Below, piece after piece: positions 11,301-21,815 of a DNA stretch of 64,000 nt. Position 1 is the first letter of the stretch, and each line of letters starts with the position of its first letter. The DNA is from Megamerina dolium. Its lineage: Eukaryota > Arthropoda > Insecta > Diptera > Megamerinidae. The stretch spans positions 20,802,309 through 20,866,308 of the forward strand of contig OY978525.1 in assembly GCA_963854835.1 (NCBI GenBank). The letters run 5' to 3'. A model generated the notes under the pieces. That model saw only the letters and a program-made list of their open reading frames with translations. It did not search any database and was not told the origin of the DNA. A program made the position numbers and the translations under genes.

Positions 11301-11804
11301 ACATAGAGCTTGTTTCTAGCCGCCGCCACGGAGAGGGTGTAGTCGTATTACCGTAGTGCACACAGTTACGGCACGTATACTAATGTGTTACATGTAAATC
11401 CCCCTGTGTACCTATAGTCTGACGGCTGACCTTCATAGTGGAGAATTAATTTTACAGAGATTTTATTGTAATGAGATTGGCATTGTAATACTTCGATTTA
11501 GCGCCAATAATTTAGGGGATGTGTTTTCAGTTCCAATATAGGAATTGTACGAAATTGTTAGTTCATATTTGGCAACCAATATATTTCGATTCCTAATTAA
11601 TTCTTTAATCTCCGATGGAAAATGATACGAAGAAATAAAAGTGAAGTTAGATGCTGTTATGGACGATCCTTCACCATATAGTATAACCATGTTCACCGAA
11701 TTTAAACACATCATAAATCCGTATTTCATTACAAATGGCCAGTTCGTCTTTAAGACTTTTTGCTACAGAGAGAGAGGAACATTGATGATGCAATACCACA
11801 ATAA
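11301..11804. other. No gene recognised
   Basis: Intergenic sequence. Two overlapping short frames on opposite strands at 11463-11889 have no recognisable domain. Confidence 0.55.
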
Positions 11805-12168
11805 AAATAAAAAAAATAAATATGTGGCACTTAAAGCCCCAAAGGGCTCACTGGCCGAGCTTCTCTTCCATTATTGTTGTGTGTCTTAAATTTGGACAGT
11901 ATTAGAAGGGATCTACTTATTTTAGCCGGTTCCGAACGGCAGAACACTTGTGACATCACTTTTTCTGAGCTTTGTCACAGAGTTCTTTTAGAAGCTTTTT
12001 CATGGCAAGTTGTTACTGTCGGAAGAATTGCCAATTGCTTGCCGACAGGTGGGTACCATTCGAAAGAAAAATCTTATCGATATTAAATTTGTTATGCATC
12101 AGCCGGGGATTGAACCACGACCTACAGATCAGAAGGCGAACACACTAACCACTGAGCTACGGCACCCA
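11805..12168 (-). repeat. tRNA-derived SINE, nearly full length
   Basis: Close relative of the copy at 4720-5090, in the same orientation: T-rich tail at 11805-11820, the conserved body, then box B and box A of the tRNA-like head at about 12102-12160, ending at 'ggcaccca'. I could not find a convincing target-site duplication. The intact head boxes mean it may still carry a pol III promoter. Confidence 0.88.
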
Positions 12169-12269
12169 TTTTCAGCTACAATGCAATCATTTATTTGCAT
12201 ATTCGAATACGAATGTCCAGCGATCGTACAAAAACATAATACATTAATTTTAAAAATAATTAAAAGCTG

Positions 12270-12645
12270 TTGACTATTTCATTGAATGCTTCTGAATCTC
12301 TTGCAACGTCCCATAACTCGCTTATGTTGTTCAATCCCGTCCAGTGCTAATATTTCGCAACCATGATAACTGCTTTCTCCCAATGGTACGTATTCCTTTA
12401 ATTTTGCCTTCCAGAATAAGCTGCAGCAATTGATACTTTGGATTTCTGACGATATGATTCAAATAAGCTGTTTTCCTTCTTTTTATTGTGGTTAGAAGTT
12501 GTCTGCTTCCATTTATTCAGCCAAGAACTTCACTATTCCAGGTATTTTCAGTATTCTTCTATTTAGCCACATTTCGAAAGCCTCCAACTTGTTCATGTCT
12601 GCTATTTTCAGCGTCCATATTTCCATGACCATACGTAGAATTTAA
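12270..12645 (-). pseudogene. LINE reverse transcriptase C-terminal remnant (RTE/CR1-like)
   Basis: Minus-strand translation gives WTLKIADMNKLEAFEMWLNR, a tract like RRILKIP, then (after frame changes) AYLNHIVRNPKYQLLQLILE and LWRNIS-like residues. These are the region after the fingers and palm of LINE reverse transcriptases, where the consensus reads 'rhp.y.ll.lil.Gki.g.rg.grrr.sWl.nl'. Several frame changes and stops interrupt it. The catalytic YADD region is not present. It differs in sequence from the RTE copy at 18453-21341, so it is a separate LINE family. Confidence 0.65.
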
Positions 12646-13080
12646 AGAAACGAATCTTGAGGTGAATGTTGAGGTCCATAATTGTCGTGGTCAAATTACT
12701 GTGTGTTACAAATTGCTGTAGTACCCTACGTTCCCATCCTCGCTCGCTCGCGTTGCCTTTTCGGTTTCCTAACCCATATATATATGACCCAGCTAACGAA
12801 AATTCAGCTGAAGCAAGAAAGTCCTCGCCTAAACGTTTAGAAATGTATAATAACCTAAAAGAAGATCACAATCATAAAATGCTTAAAACCTGTGTTTGCA
12901 TTCTTAGTATGGCAACTTATTTATCGGCCCTAGTAATTGCAGTAAATACCGTAATTGTTTAGAACCAAATTTATTATTTGAAGAAATGTCTTTAAAAGTG
13001 CCCATTCCGGGCTATGAAAAGCAATAATATTAATGAAAATTATATGGAGAAAGTAAAAGCTATGAAAATTGAAGATATGA
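12646..13080. other. No gene recognised
   Basis: A 98-codon plus-strand frame at 12666-12962 has a hydrophobic start and end but no recognisable domain, and it sits between two retroelement fragments. I do not support it as a gene. Nothing else stands out. Confidence 0.5.
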
Positions 13081-13401
13081 AATAAATAAAAAAAATTAAA
13101 TATGTGGCACTTAAAGCCCCAAAGAGCTCTTTGGCCAAGCTTCTCTTCCATTACTGCATTAGAAGTGACGTAGTTATTTTAGCCGCTTCCGATAGGCAGA
13201 ACACTTGAGACATCATTTTTTCTGAGCTTTGTCAAAGAGCTCTTTTAGAAGCTTTTTCACGGCAAGTTGTTACTGTCGGAAGAATTGCCAAATGCTTGCC
13301 GATAAGTGGGTACCGTTCGAAAGAAAAATCTTTTTGATATTAAATTTGTTGAGGATCAGCCGAGGATTGAACCACTACCTACATATTAGAAGTCCAACAC
13401 A
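13081..13401 (-). repeat. tRNA-derived SINE, 5'-truncated
   Basis: Same family and orientation as 4720-5090. The tail and body are present with more substitutions than the other copies. The head stops after box B, within 'agaagtccaacac', so box A is lost. A pol III promoter is therefore not expected. Confidence 0.85.
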
Positions 13402-14880
13402 GATTTTCATGACTTCCAACAAACTCGTTGAGCTTTTGTCGGGAGATCCACGAAATTTGAGTTTCGATTCAACCAAACGAGAACATTTATTTCAGGCCCA
13501 ATGTGGTATAAGGAGTATGTATTTAATAATCTCCTAATAATTTATATTCCTAACGTATTTAGAAATCTGGTAATAATACCTTCAGTGAATATATTGAATT
13601 CTATCCCAGCTATGATACGATTTTCTCCTAGGGTAGAAACTCAACTGAGGTCATAGGTACCTATGTCATAGTTGTCCTTCTGGAAAATCATAAACTTTTA
13701 TCAATTTTGCTAAATTTAATTGTCTCTGCATGTCAGAAAGAATTTTCATAAACTCAATGAATTTTAGGCCTTTTGAAAAAAAAAAAAAAGTTTAATTTTA
13801 TTTACTCAAGTAATGCGTATTCATATGTATATGTCTCTATGTATGCCACGTGCGTAATTTGTTAATCAGTTTCCGAATTGCATCAAAATGTAATTTTTTA
13901 TACCTCACGCATATACATCTAATAATATATACTTGAATACACATGAATAGAAGGATAACATCATGCGAACATGTATTATGAACGTGTGTAACTGTGTATA
14001 GCTACATAAGTACATACACGTATGTTCATGTACCCATATAGGTGAGTAGGTGTATACCTCCAAGTACTTCCTTTATGCAAATGTGATATTTAACCCACAA
14101 AAATAATACAAAGGAACAGGTTAAGAAATTAACACAAACGCCTACCAAAAATAAATATATTAGTAATGAAATTAGTGATTTCATGTCATTAAGGATTTTG
14201 ATCAGTATAATATGTAAGTAACTTTAGTAAGTAGGTAGTACGTAGTGATTCGTAGCAGCAACTAATCAAAACTATGAAACCAGGTGAACAAGCATGTTGA
14301 ATAAATTAATGTCATCGAGCGCTACCTCATAACCATTGCTAAATTTTACACACTCGTGAATACATACGAACATATACATGTCAGTGTACATATGTATGTG
14401 TGTATACATATCATTAACTTCCACTCGAATGTGACGTATATGAAAATCACCTCTCTACTAATGACCCCATATAACATATCCGGTTTTGACCAATGACCAT
14501 AGTTTTAGTATAATTTTTGTTAAAGTTGTTGTTGTTGTTGTTGTTTTATTTATGCCACTACCTTGTTTTAATTTCTTTTGTCATAATATGACTTTGTGAT
14601 TTTTCTTGCCTTGTAACATACATTGGACTGTATTACTTGACCAGAATCCCCTATCCATTCCTTTCAAGTTATTCTTTACTGATAGATATTCAAATTACGC
14701 TTTAACGTTTATGAGTTTACGACAAAAAAAAATGGTATAGCAATAGCGACTATATATTTTTTTTTTTTTCTTATTGTCCTTCAAGTGTGTCCTATATTAA
14801 AAACACATTTTCCAAGCAAATGATTTGACACACAAAAAAAAAATTAAGATAAGAATAATTGGAAGGATATGTATACATTA
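13402..14880. other. No gene recognised; simple repeats
   Basis: AT-rich intergenic DNA. It holds a poly-A run near 13777-13790, a GTT tract at 14525-14545 and T-rich tracts near 14757-14770. No open frame with a recognisable domain is present. Confidence 0.6.
14525..14545. repeat. (GTT)n microsatellite
   Basis: Seven perfect GTT units. Confidence 0.9.
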
Positions 14881-15600
14881 GGGTGCTCCTGGTTCAACGT
14901 AAAATATTGAATTTGACTCATTTGAAATTTTTCCCTAGCTCCTATTTCGCCCTCAATTTGGCTCGTATACCAAATTAATGAAAAACACTAGAAAATGACC
15001 CTTAGAGCAGTAAAATATGTAACCGACTGACAAATATTTTCCACCCCAACATTTATTCCAAACGTGGTTACCCCGTATCTTCACGCTTCATATGGGCTTC
15101 CCTTCAAACATAAAAACAGCTAATAATCGTCGAATAACCCATATCTGCCCAGAAGTTGGCCCTGAAGCAATCAAATGTATAACCAATCCACATTAACATT
15201 TCTATATAAATATACTTACTTTCCATGTCCTCCTCATAAGGATGGGCTGCTATACAAGAAAACGTAAAAGCACCTAAATATAGACAAATAACCCAGAGCT
15301 GCCAAGGACCGGTGACATATATGGCCAACCCTCCTGGAAGTTCACCCCTACAAAATGGACACAAAAACATTTGAAAATCATCGAATATGCCCATAGTTGC
15401 CCAAGAATCGCCCCTAAAGCGATAAACTCTATGACCATGAACCATTATTTTTTTCGCCAACTTGCATACCTCTTACTACACTAACTACATCTTTTGAGCG
15501 CTCCTTTGAAAAAAAAATACTTGAAATTACCTAAATTCTACTTTTTCGTTGAGCCCTGCTGTTAGAATGTTGCTCCATACAATGTGACTCACCTTAATAT
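14881..15600. repeat. Dispersed 'Y' repeat, second copy
   Basis: Carries the Y-repeat phrases: 'gcagtaaaatatgtaaccgac', 'aagcacctaaatatag', 'cccctacaaaatgg' and 'aagaatcgcccctaaagcg'. Internal units recur near 15107, 15252 and 15347. The flanks 'gggtgctcc' near 14881 and 'gactcaccttaatat' near 15586 resemble phrases in the copies at 8205 and 40805, and may be close to the element's ends. A 118-codon minus-strand frame (15104-15460) spans several units and is a by-product of the repeats. Confidence 0.6.
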
Positions 15601-15984
15601 ATGCAAACATAATATGTGTACATATTAGTATGTATGGAGCAACATATCTAAATTTATATATGACGCCATAATATATTCATAAATGTATATACATATACAT
15701 TCCACGGAAGTTGAACGCATACCGGAAATGCGTGAGTTTTGTAATATACGAATATGAATATATTTGTGCCCATATGTTTATGTGGTCAATTTGGTTAAGT
15801 AGTACTTATGTATGTAGTTCATTAATTTTGGTCATAATTTTGATATTATTTCAAATTATTTTTCATAATCTTTAACAAAAATTGTATGCTACAAATCACA
15901 GGATCAATCATTAATATCGACTAATTCATAGAACTTTCACAGAAGTATAAACATTTAGAATTAATCTTGTTGGCCATTTTGATA
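15601..15984. other. No gene recognised
   Basis: AT-rich intergenic DNA with ATAC/TATG-rich stretches and no coding signal. Confidence 0.6.
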
Positions 15985-16360
15985 TAAATATAACTCTTTC
16001 CCATATTTCGAGAATCGAATCAGTCTTTTTCAGCGAAGAATTCGATGAGATGGTATTTAACCTCATCAGAATCTCCAATTTAAATGATTTGAAAGTTCTG
16101 GTGAGTACACTAAAGTCTTTAGACTTAAGCTGTAGTACTCACGAGATGTATTCAAATAAATAAATCGTCTGATAAATATAACTCTTTCCCATATTTCGAG
16201 AATCGAATCAGTCTTTTTCAGCGAAGAATTCGATGAGATGGTATTTAACCTCATCAGAATCTCCAATTTAAATGATTTGAAAGTTCTGGTGAGTACACTA
16301 AAGTCTTTAGACTTAAGCTGTAGTACTCACGAGATGTATTCAAATAAATAAATCGTCTGA
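15985..16360. repeat. Perfect 188-bp tandem duplication
   Basis: Two head-to-tail copies, 15985-16172 and 16173-16360, which I read as identical base for base apart from the outermost few bases. Each unit contains two inverted repeats: 'gatgag' with 'ctcatc' separated by 12 bases, and 'aagtct' next to 'agactt'. Identity of the copies means either a very recent duplication or an assembly artefact. There is no coding content; a 66-codon minus-strand frame spans the junction and is not supported as a gene. Confidence 0.93.
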
Positions 16361-16659
16361 ATTTGCAGTACAAGGATGCCTTTTACGTAAGTATTTTCAC
16401 TTGTAAACAATAAATAAATTGGCTGAAATTTTGTCAGAGTCATCTCTACGAAGTTATCACTCAATAAAGTATTGTAAAATACGTCATGACTTTTCCGATA
16501 ACCCAATACCTAAAAGAGTACGATTAGGACTCAAATATCAACACAAAACAACACAGCACATATTTCTAAAATATTTCTTTTAAGCAATTGTCAATTGAAA
16601 ATTATGCAGAATCCATTTGACTAACATATTTTTATCGCCACCAAACGAATATATTAAAA
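16361..16659. other. No gene recognised
   Basis: Short AT-rich interval between the tandem duplication and the nested X repeat, with no coding or RNA signal. Confidence 0.6.
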
Positions 16660-16712
16660 ATTACCTTACAGTCGGCTGAGGCCGACCAAATTATACTCTG
16701 CATATGTAGATA

Positions 16713-17621
16713 TCTGGTCTAGTAAAAAAAAATCATAATTTTTGCAATATATGACTTTAGTCATCTGTATATTTCGTTGTATAAGTGCGATCGGGTTACG
16801 CTAGATGGCATTAAAAAGATAGGATTTGGTACTAAATAAACTTTTCAGGCAGTTTTGTGATTGCTTGACTCAGTATTGTTGTGCAATGTTTAGCTCCTGT
16901 TGCCCTGGACCGAATTTTCATCTGCGAATCGCTGCTGAATAGCAACAAAATCGATCCATTTCTGAAGCGGATGGTTACTGGTGATGAAAAGTGCATCACT
17001 TACGACAACGTCAAGTGAAAACGATCGTGATCTAATCGCGGTGAGCCGGCGCAAAATGTGGCCAAACCAAGATTGACGGTCAGGAATATTTTGCTATGTG
17101 TTTGGTGGTATAGGCAAGGAATCATCTACTATGAGCTGCTCGCCTACGGCCAAACTCTTGATTCAGAACTATACTGTCAACAATTGGACCATCTGAAGAA
17201 GCGGGCAGCTTCTGGGCGATGTCCAATAGGAGAGGAATTGTGTTCCATCAGTACAACGCCAGGCCACACTCATCGATAGTGACTCGCCAAAAGCTCCGCG
17301 AGCTTGGTTGGGAGGTTCTTATGCATCAACCTTATAGTCCAGACCTGGCAACAAGTGATTACTACCTGTTCCTGTCTATGGCAAATGCTCTTGCTGGTGA
17401 AAAATTCGCCTCAAGAGAAGCTTGTGAAAATCAACTGTCCCAGTTTTTTCCCAATAAGGACGAGGGTTTCTATGTGGGTGGCATTATGAAATTACTTCAA
17501 AATGGCAGCAAGTTATCGAACAAAACGATGCATATTTGACCTAAATCTGATCATTCTAACAATGCTAAATAAAACCTTCAATTTAATGCAAAAATAATGG
17601 ACTTCTTTTTACTAGACCTTC
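16713..17621 (+). mobile_element. Degenerate mariner element inserted in X, TA flanked
   Basis: About 909 bp between TA at 16711-16712 and 17622-17623. Its inverted ends share GGTCTAGTAAAAA and a following 'attatttttgca'-like tract (16716 onward, and the complement of 17618 backward). Comparison with the other X copy shows the host sequence is continuous apart from the duplicated TA, which confirms the boundaries. The length is shorter than a complete mariner (about 1.3 kb), because the DNA-binding half of the gene is missing. Confidence 0.85.
16905..17545 (+). pseudogene. Mariner transposase remnant (DD34D type), second Asp lost
   Basis: Frames joined by eye show MVTGDEKCITYDNVK (first catalytic Asp), GEPAQNVAKP, LLCVWWYRQGIIYYELL, FHQYNARPHSS, and PYSPDLATSDYYLF (third Asp). 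The second motif reads QYN where mariners have QDN, so the second catalytic Asp is replaced by Tyr. The C-terminal QVIEQNDAYLT is recognisable in a shifted frame. The motif set resembles the cecropia/Hsmar1-type mariners. The helix-turn-helix domain is missing, and stops and frameshifts occur near 17020 and 17220. It is inactive. Confidence 0.82.
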
Positions 17622-18220
17622 TATATTTATAAAAAGTTTGCTCGAATATCCATCTTTTCTTTTATTTCCACTACTTTGTATGGGAGCTACATTAAGAAGT
17701 AGGCGAGGATCACAACAATTTGAGGAACAATTTTTGCATATAATACTAATCTATACCCGAAACATGGTTGACTTGGACAAAATATTTTGTAAGTTATGGA
17801 AGTTTTAAGGGGGATAATTTAAAGAAGGTTTTAAGATAATTCAGAGGCTTAGATATAAAAAGTGGCCTGGCTTACCTCTTTCTTGTATATCTAATTAACT
17901 TGTAACCCATTTCTTATAATACTAATTCACAACTTAAATATGGTTGTTCTATGATGAAAAGTTTGTATGTTATGGCGTTAAAAAATTTTTTATTCCCTGG
18001 ACTTTGTATGGGAGCTACATAAAGAAGTGGATGTGGCTTTCTGATTTTATGGCAGCTTATTTTCGATGACAACATTAATCAAAGTGCCAATTATGGTTAC
18101 TCTAGGCAGAAAACTTCCGAAGATACAGCGGGGCAACTATAAATAGTGGGCGTGGCTAGCCCATTTCTTGCGAATTTACTTATCCTTGCAATACTAATTC
18201 ACAACTTAAATATGGTTGTA

Positions 18221-18302
18221 AAAATAAAATAAATATGTGACACTTAAAGCCCCGAGCTTCTCTTCCATTACTGTTGTGAGTGTTAAATTTTGGACAATAT
18301 TA
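18221..18302 (-). repeat. SINE 3' end, strongly 5'-truncated, with 14-bp target-site duplication
   Basis: Only the last 82 bp of the SINE is present ('aaataaatatgtgacactta' through the 'gacaatattata' part of the body). It is bracketed by 'taaatatggttgta' at 18207-18220 and 18303-18316. The truncated start and clear duplication are the signature of target-primed reverse transcription, which supports LINE-mediated mobilisation of this SINE. Confidence 0.88.
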
Positions 18303-18452
18303 TAAATATGGTTGTATACACTAAATAATTTGTAAGTTATGGCGTTTCAAAATTTTTATTTAATTTCCTCTATTTTGTATGGGAGCCACATTAAGAAGTG
18401 GGCATGGTGTACTGATTTCATGCCAGATTATTGCCGACTATAATCTTAATGT

Positions 18453-19773
18453 GGAGGAGAATGCCCGATAACCCCAATTACAGATGATGGTGTTGATGTT
18501 CCACCACCCGACTATGACGAGGTTGAAACGGCCATTTTAAGGCTGAAGAACAACAAAGCTGCAGGTGCTGATGGCCTGCCTGCCGAGTTGTTTAAGACCG
18601 GAGGCGATGAGCTGCTCACCCGCATGCACCAGCTCATAAGCAGAATATGGTCGGATGAAAGCATGCCTGATGATTGGAGGCTCAGTGTTCTCTGTCCTGT
18701 ACATAAAAAAAGAGACCCCACAATTTGCGCCAACTACCGTGGAATAAGTCTCCTGAGCATCGCGTACAAGGTTCTATCGAGCGTACTGTGTGAAAGGTTG
18801 AAGCCTATGCTCAGCAACCTGATTGGACCTTATCAGTGTGGCTTCAGACCTGGTAAATCCACCATCGACCAGATTTTCACACTGCGCCAAATCCTGGAGA
18901 AGACCCAAGAAAAACAGTTTGACAAACACCACCTATTTGTTGATTATAAAGCCGCTTTCGACAGTCCGGTAAGGGATTACCTCTACGCAACAATGTCTGA
19001 GTTCGGTATTCCTGCAAAGCTCATTCGACTTTGTAGAATGACACTGCATAACTCCCGTTGTGCAGTGAAAATTGGGAAGGACCTCTCCGCACCGTTTAAT
19101 ACCGAACGGGGTTTCAGACAAGGTGATTCGTTATCGTGCGACTTCTTCAATCTTATTATGGAGAAAATAATACGAGCTGCTGATCTACGACATAATGGCA
19201 CTATCTTCAACAAAAGTGTCATGCTGTTAGCGTATGCCGACGATATTGACATAATCGGCATGAACACGCGAGCAGTCAGTGCAGCATTCTCAGAGTTGGA
19301 AAGAGTGTCGCGTCGGATGGGTCTCACGGTGAACGAGGGCAAGACGAAGTATCTAGTGTCAACAAACAAAGAGTCCCGGCATCTTGGACAGCACGTCACT
19401 GTTGACAACTACGCTTTTGAAGTAGTAAGGGACTTTGTCTATCTTGGAACCAGCATTAACAGCAGTAATGACGTCAGCTTGGAGATCATGCGTAGGATAA
19501 CTCTTGCTAACAGGTGTTACTTTGGGCTGAGTAAGCATTTGAGAAGTCGAGCCCTCTCTCGAAGAACGAAAACTACACTCTACAAGTCTCTCATCATGCC
19601 TGTCCTAACATATGGCGATGAAGCCTGGACAATTTCCACCTCGGATGAGCGAATACTTGGAGTTTTCGAGAGAAAAGTCCTACGCAAGATCTTTGGACCT
19701 ATTTGCGTTGGTGGCGAGTACCGAATAAGGTACAACCATGAGCTGTACGAGCTGTATGCCGATATTGACATAG
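18453..19773 (+). pseudogene. RTE reverse transcriptase, 5' part (interrupted)
   Basis: Open frame from the truncation point, starting PITDDGVDVPPPDYDEVE, through the reverse transcriptase domain. The 416-codon part beginning at Met 18588 shows ANYRGISLLSIAYKVL, CGFRPGKSTIDQIFTLRQIL, FVDYKAAFDS (catalytic Asp at residue 119), RGFRQGDSLSC, and YADDIDIIG (catalytic YADD at residues 216-219). After these comes the RRRYNHELYQLY-like thumb region. These are typical of RTE-clade LINEs of insects. The frame is undamaged up to the nested insertion, after which it runs into the insert's poly-T tract. The N-terminal endonuclease was lost by truncation. It is recently dead rather than eroded. Confidence 0.92.
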
Positions 19774-21049
19774 TTTTTTTTTTTTTTTTTTTTTACAAGC
19801 CTATTTATTGGATCTTTCTAAAATTACTTAGAAACTAACAATAAGTAATCAAATCTTACAAACTAAATAAAATTATGTGATATTCCCAACGTTCCATCAC
19901 AATTTGTTGAGCCACGAGGTATAGCAATTTCACAGCATATTCAGTGTGTCTTTTCTTTTTAATCGACGATGCCCCGTGTTCAGCAACAATTGCCTAGCAA
20001 GGGGATTCGGATGACTGTGTAATTTTTGAATGTAGCTTCTGCAAGACATTGCAACTTCCTCAGAAATTGTGGGTACATTTAAATCTCGATGGATGTTAAC
20101 GTTCCTCATATACCAAGGCGCGTTTACAATAATTCGCAGACACTTGGATTGTATTCGCTGCAATTTTTCGATATTTGAGGGAGATGCGGTGCCCCAAAAC
20201 TGAATACCATAAGTCCAGTTTGGCTTCAGGATTGCTTTATATAATAGCACTTTGTATTCGAGATTCAACTTTGATCTTTTGTGTATCAGCCACCATAACT
20301 GATTAATTTTAAGCTTGATCTGAGTTTTCTTTGCCTCTATGTGATTTTTCCAGGTCAGCCTTCTGTCGAGGTGAATACCCAAGTACTTTGTTGAGGAACA
20401 TTGTGGAACTGATTGGCCATTAATTTTAAGTGGGGGACATGTATCTGGCCTTAGAGTGTAGGTTACATGTACGCTCTTTGATTCATTGACTTTTATACGC
20501 CATTTTGCTAGCCAGATTTCGAGAGAATCGATATGAGTCTGCAGGAGTTTAGTAGCTTCTATGGGGTTAGAGCGAGTGCACAATATTGCCGTATCATCTG
20601 CAAAGGTCGATATAAATGTATAGTTATTGCTGGGCATATCTGTAGTGTATAAGAGATACAGTAAGGGGCCCAAAACGCTTCCCTGAGGAACGCCAGCGTG
20701 AATATCCAATGGATTTGTTGTGTAATCCTTGTGACGTACGAGAAATTGTCTTTTCGTGAGGTAGCTACTAAGCAATGAGGAGACACTTGCAGGCAGTAAT
20801 AGTTTGAGTTTGTAAATAAGGCCATCGTGCCATACTTTATCGAAAGCTTGAGTGATATCAAGAAAGACAGCTGAGCAATACTTTTTTTCTTCAAAAGTGT
20901 TCCTTATCAGAGTTACAATGCGGTGAACTTGTTCTATTGTGCCGTGCTGTTTTCTAAATCCAAACTGATGTTGAGGAATCAGTTGGTTGAGATTAATAAA
21001 TGGAGATATATTCATGACAAGTAGTGTTCGAATACTTTAGAAAGTAGAG
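19774..21049 (-). mobile_element. Jockey-clade LINE, 5'-truncated, nested in the RTE
   Basis: Inserted in the opposite orientation into the RTE gene. Its poly-A tail is the T run at 19774-19794, and the target-site duplication is 'tattgacatag' at 19763-19773 and 21050-21060. The 3' untranslated region is about 135 bp. The 5' end is truncated within the reverse transcriptase. As it lies inside the RTE, which lies inside X, it is the youngest datable insertion in this nest. Confidence 0.92.
19930..21048 (-). pseudogene. Jockey-like reverse transcriptase, C-terminal part
   Basis: A 361-codon open frame (Met at 21015) with QHQFGFRKQHGTIEQVHRIV, FLDITQAFDKVWHDGLIYKL (catalytic Asp at residue 53), HAGVPQGSVLGPLLYLLYTT, and TFADDTAIL (catalytic FADD at residues 138-141). 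Later come KWRIKVNESKSVHVTY and LGIHLDRRLTWKNHI. These are standard Jockey-clade motifs. A one-base shift near 21015 separates this frame from TLLSKVFEHYLS just upstream, the expected preceding reverse transcriptase residues. ORF1 and the endonuclease are absent. It is a dead-on-arrival copy. Confidence 0.92.
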
Positions 21050-21060
21050 TATTGACATAG

Positions 21061-21299
21061 TAAAGCCCATCAAAATCGAGCGGCTGCGCTGGCTAGGTCA
21101 TGTCGAGCGAATGGAAGAACACGCTCCAGCTAAGAAGGTGTTATATTCGGAACCCGCTGGAGGACGACGCAAAAGAGGAAGACCAAACCTCCGGTGGAAA
21201 GACCAAGTACTGGAGAACCTGACGGCGCTTGGAATTTCTAACTGGCGCCAGCTAGCGACGAACAGAGATGGCTGGCGAAGCATGTTATTTTCGGCCTAA
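21061..21299 (+). pseudogene. RTE ORF, C-terminal continuation after the nested insertion
   Basis: Continues the reading frame of 18453-19773 once the insert and one copy of its target-site duplication are discounted. It gives IKIERLRWLGHVERMEEHAP, then GGRRKRGRPNLRWKDQVLEN and NRDGWRSM, and a stop at 21297-21299. The GHV/RRPGRPxxRW pattern is the standard RTE C-terminus. The frame is preserved exactly, so only the nested insertion and the 5' truncation break this copy. Confidence 0.9.
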
Positions 21300-21815
21300 A
21301 TCGATATTCGGTTGTTATGGCCACATAAGTAAGTAAGTAAGTATAATCTTAATGTAAGTGTGAATATGATTCTCTTAGACAGATGATTGACGATGTTGCA
21401 GCAGTTTATATTTTTAAAAAATATACACATTTTGTGGCTCACTCATTTCTGGTGAGATTATGTAGCAGTATAATATTATTCTACGAGCCGCAAATGATAT
21501 ATAAAGTGAGTTATAGCATGTTAAAGATTTTGAAAATTCCGAGGTTAATCACTTTGAATGCTCGGTGTGGTCGTGGCGGTAGACCGATCATGCCCAATAT
21601 CAATCCCCTCCGTACCCTTGGATTACTCATGCCGAATTTTGTCAAAATAGCTAAATATTTGCTCAAATTATCGTGCGACCAGCCAATGGACGTACGGGCG
21701 GACGGACATTGTTAAATCGAAAATGTAAGGAGATTCCTTCAAGTGGTTACAAACAAGCGTCACTGTACCTATGAGGTACTTTTCTTACCGAAATATATCC
21801 AGTATATGTCGAAAA

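Larger units (their letters stand above)
18453..21341 (+). mobile_element. RTE-clade LINE, 5'-truncated, with 14-bp target-site duplication; itself split
   Basis: The insertion is bounded by 'tataatcttaatgt' at 18439-18452 and 21342-21355, and the X sequence on either side is continuous. It begins inside the reverse transcriptase gene and ends in a short tandem repeat of AAGT units after 'ggccacataagt', the kind of tail known for RTE-clade LINEs. A second LINE (19774-21049) lies inside it. A further 3' fragment of the same family is at 34985-35140. Confidence 0.9.
16660..21815 (-). repeat. Dispersed 'X' repeat, copy 2, split by nested insertions
   Basis: The host sequence of this interval, with insertions removed, is the reverse complement of the uninterrupted copy at 35575-37010. 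It has the terminal hairpin stem GTCGGC/GCCGAC (16671-16686), the 'tactctgcatatg' end, the 'tgtatgggagc' internal repeats, and near 21570-21760 'gatcatgcccaatatcaatc' and 'ggacggacatt'. Insertions at 16713-17621 (mariner), 18221-18302 (SINE) and 18453-21341 (RTE) leave about 1.25 kb of X, close to the 1.4 kb of the other copy. No protein is encoded by X itself. Confidence 0.85.

Noticed and set aside
12666..12962. 98-codon frame with hydrophobic ends that could suggest a small membrane protein
   Set aside because: There is no family resemblance, and it lies between LINE and SINE debris. The hydrophobic ends are short and not a convincing signal peptide.
15104..15460. 118-codon minus-strand frame
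   Set aside because: It spans several units of the Y repeat; the frame is a by-product of repeated sequence.
19293..19408. Long minus-strand frames across the RTE gene (18983-19408)
   Set aside because: Antisense shadows of the RTE reverse transcriptase, which has all the expected motifs on the plus strand.
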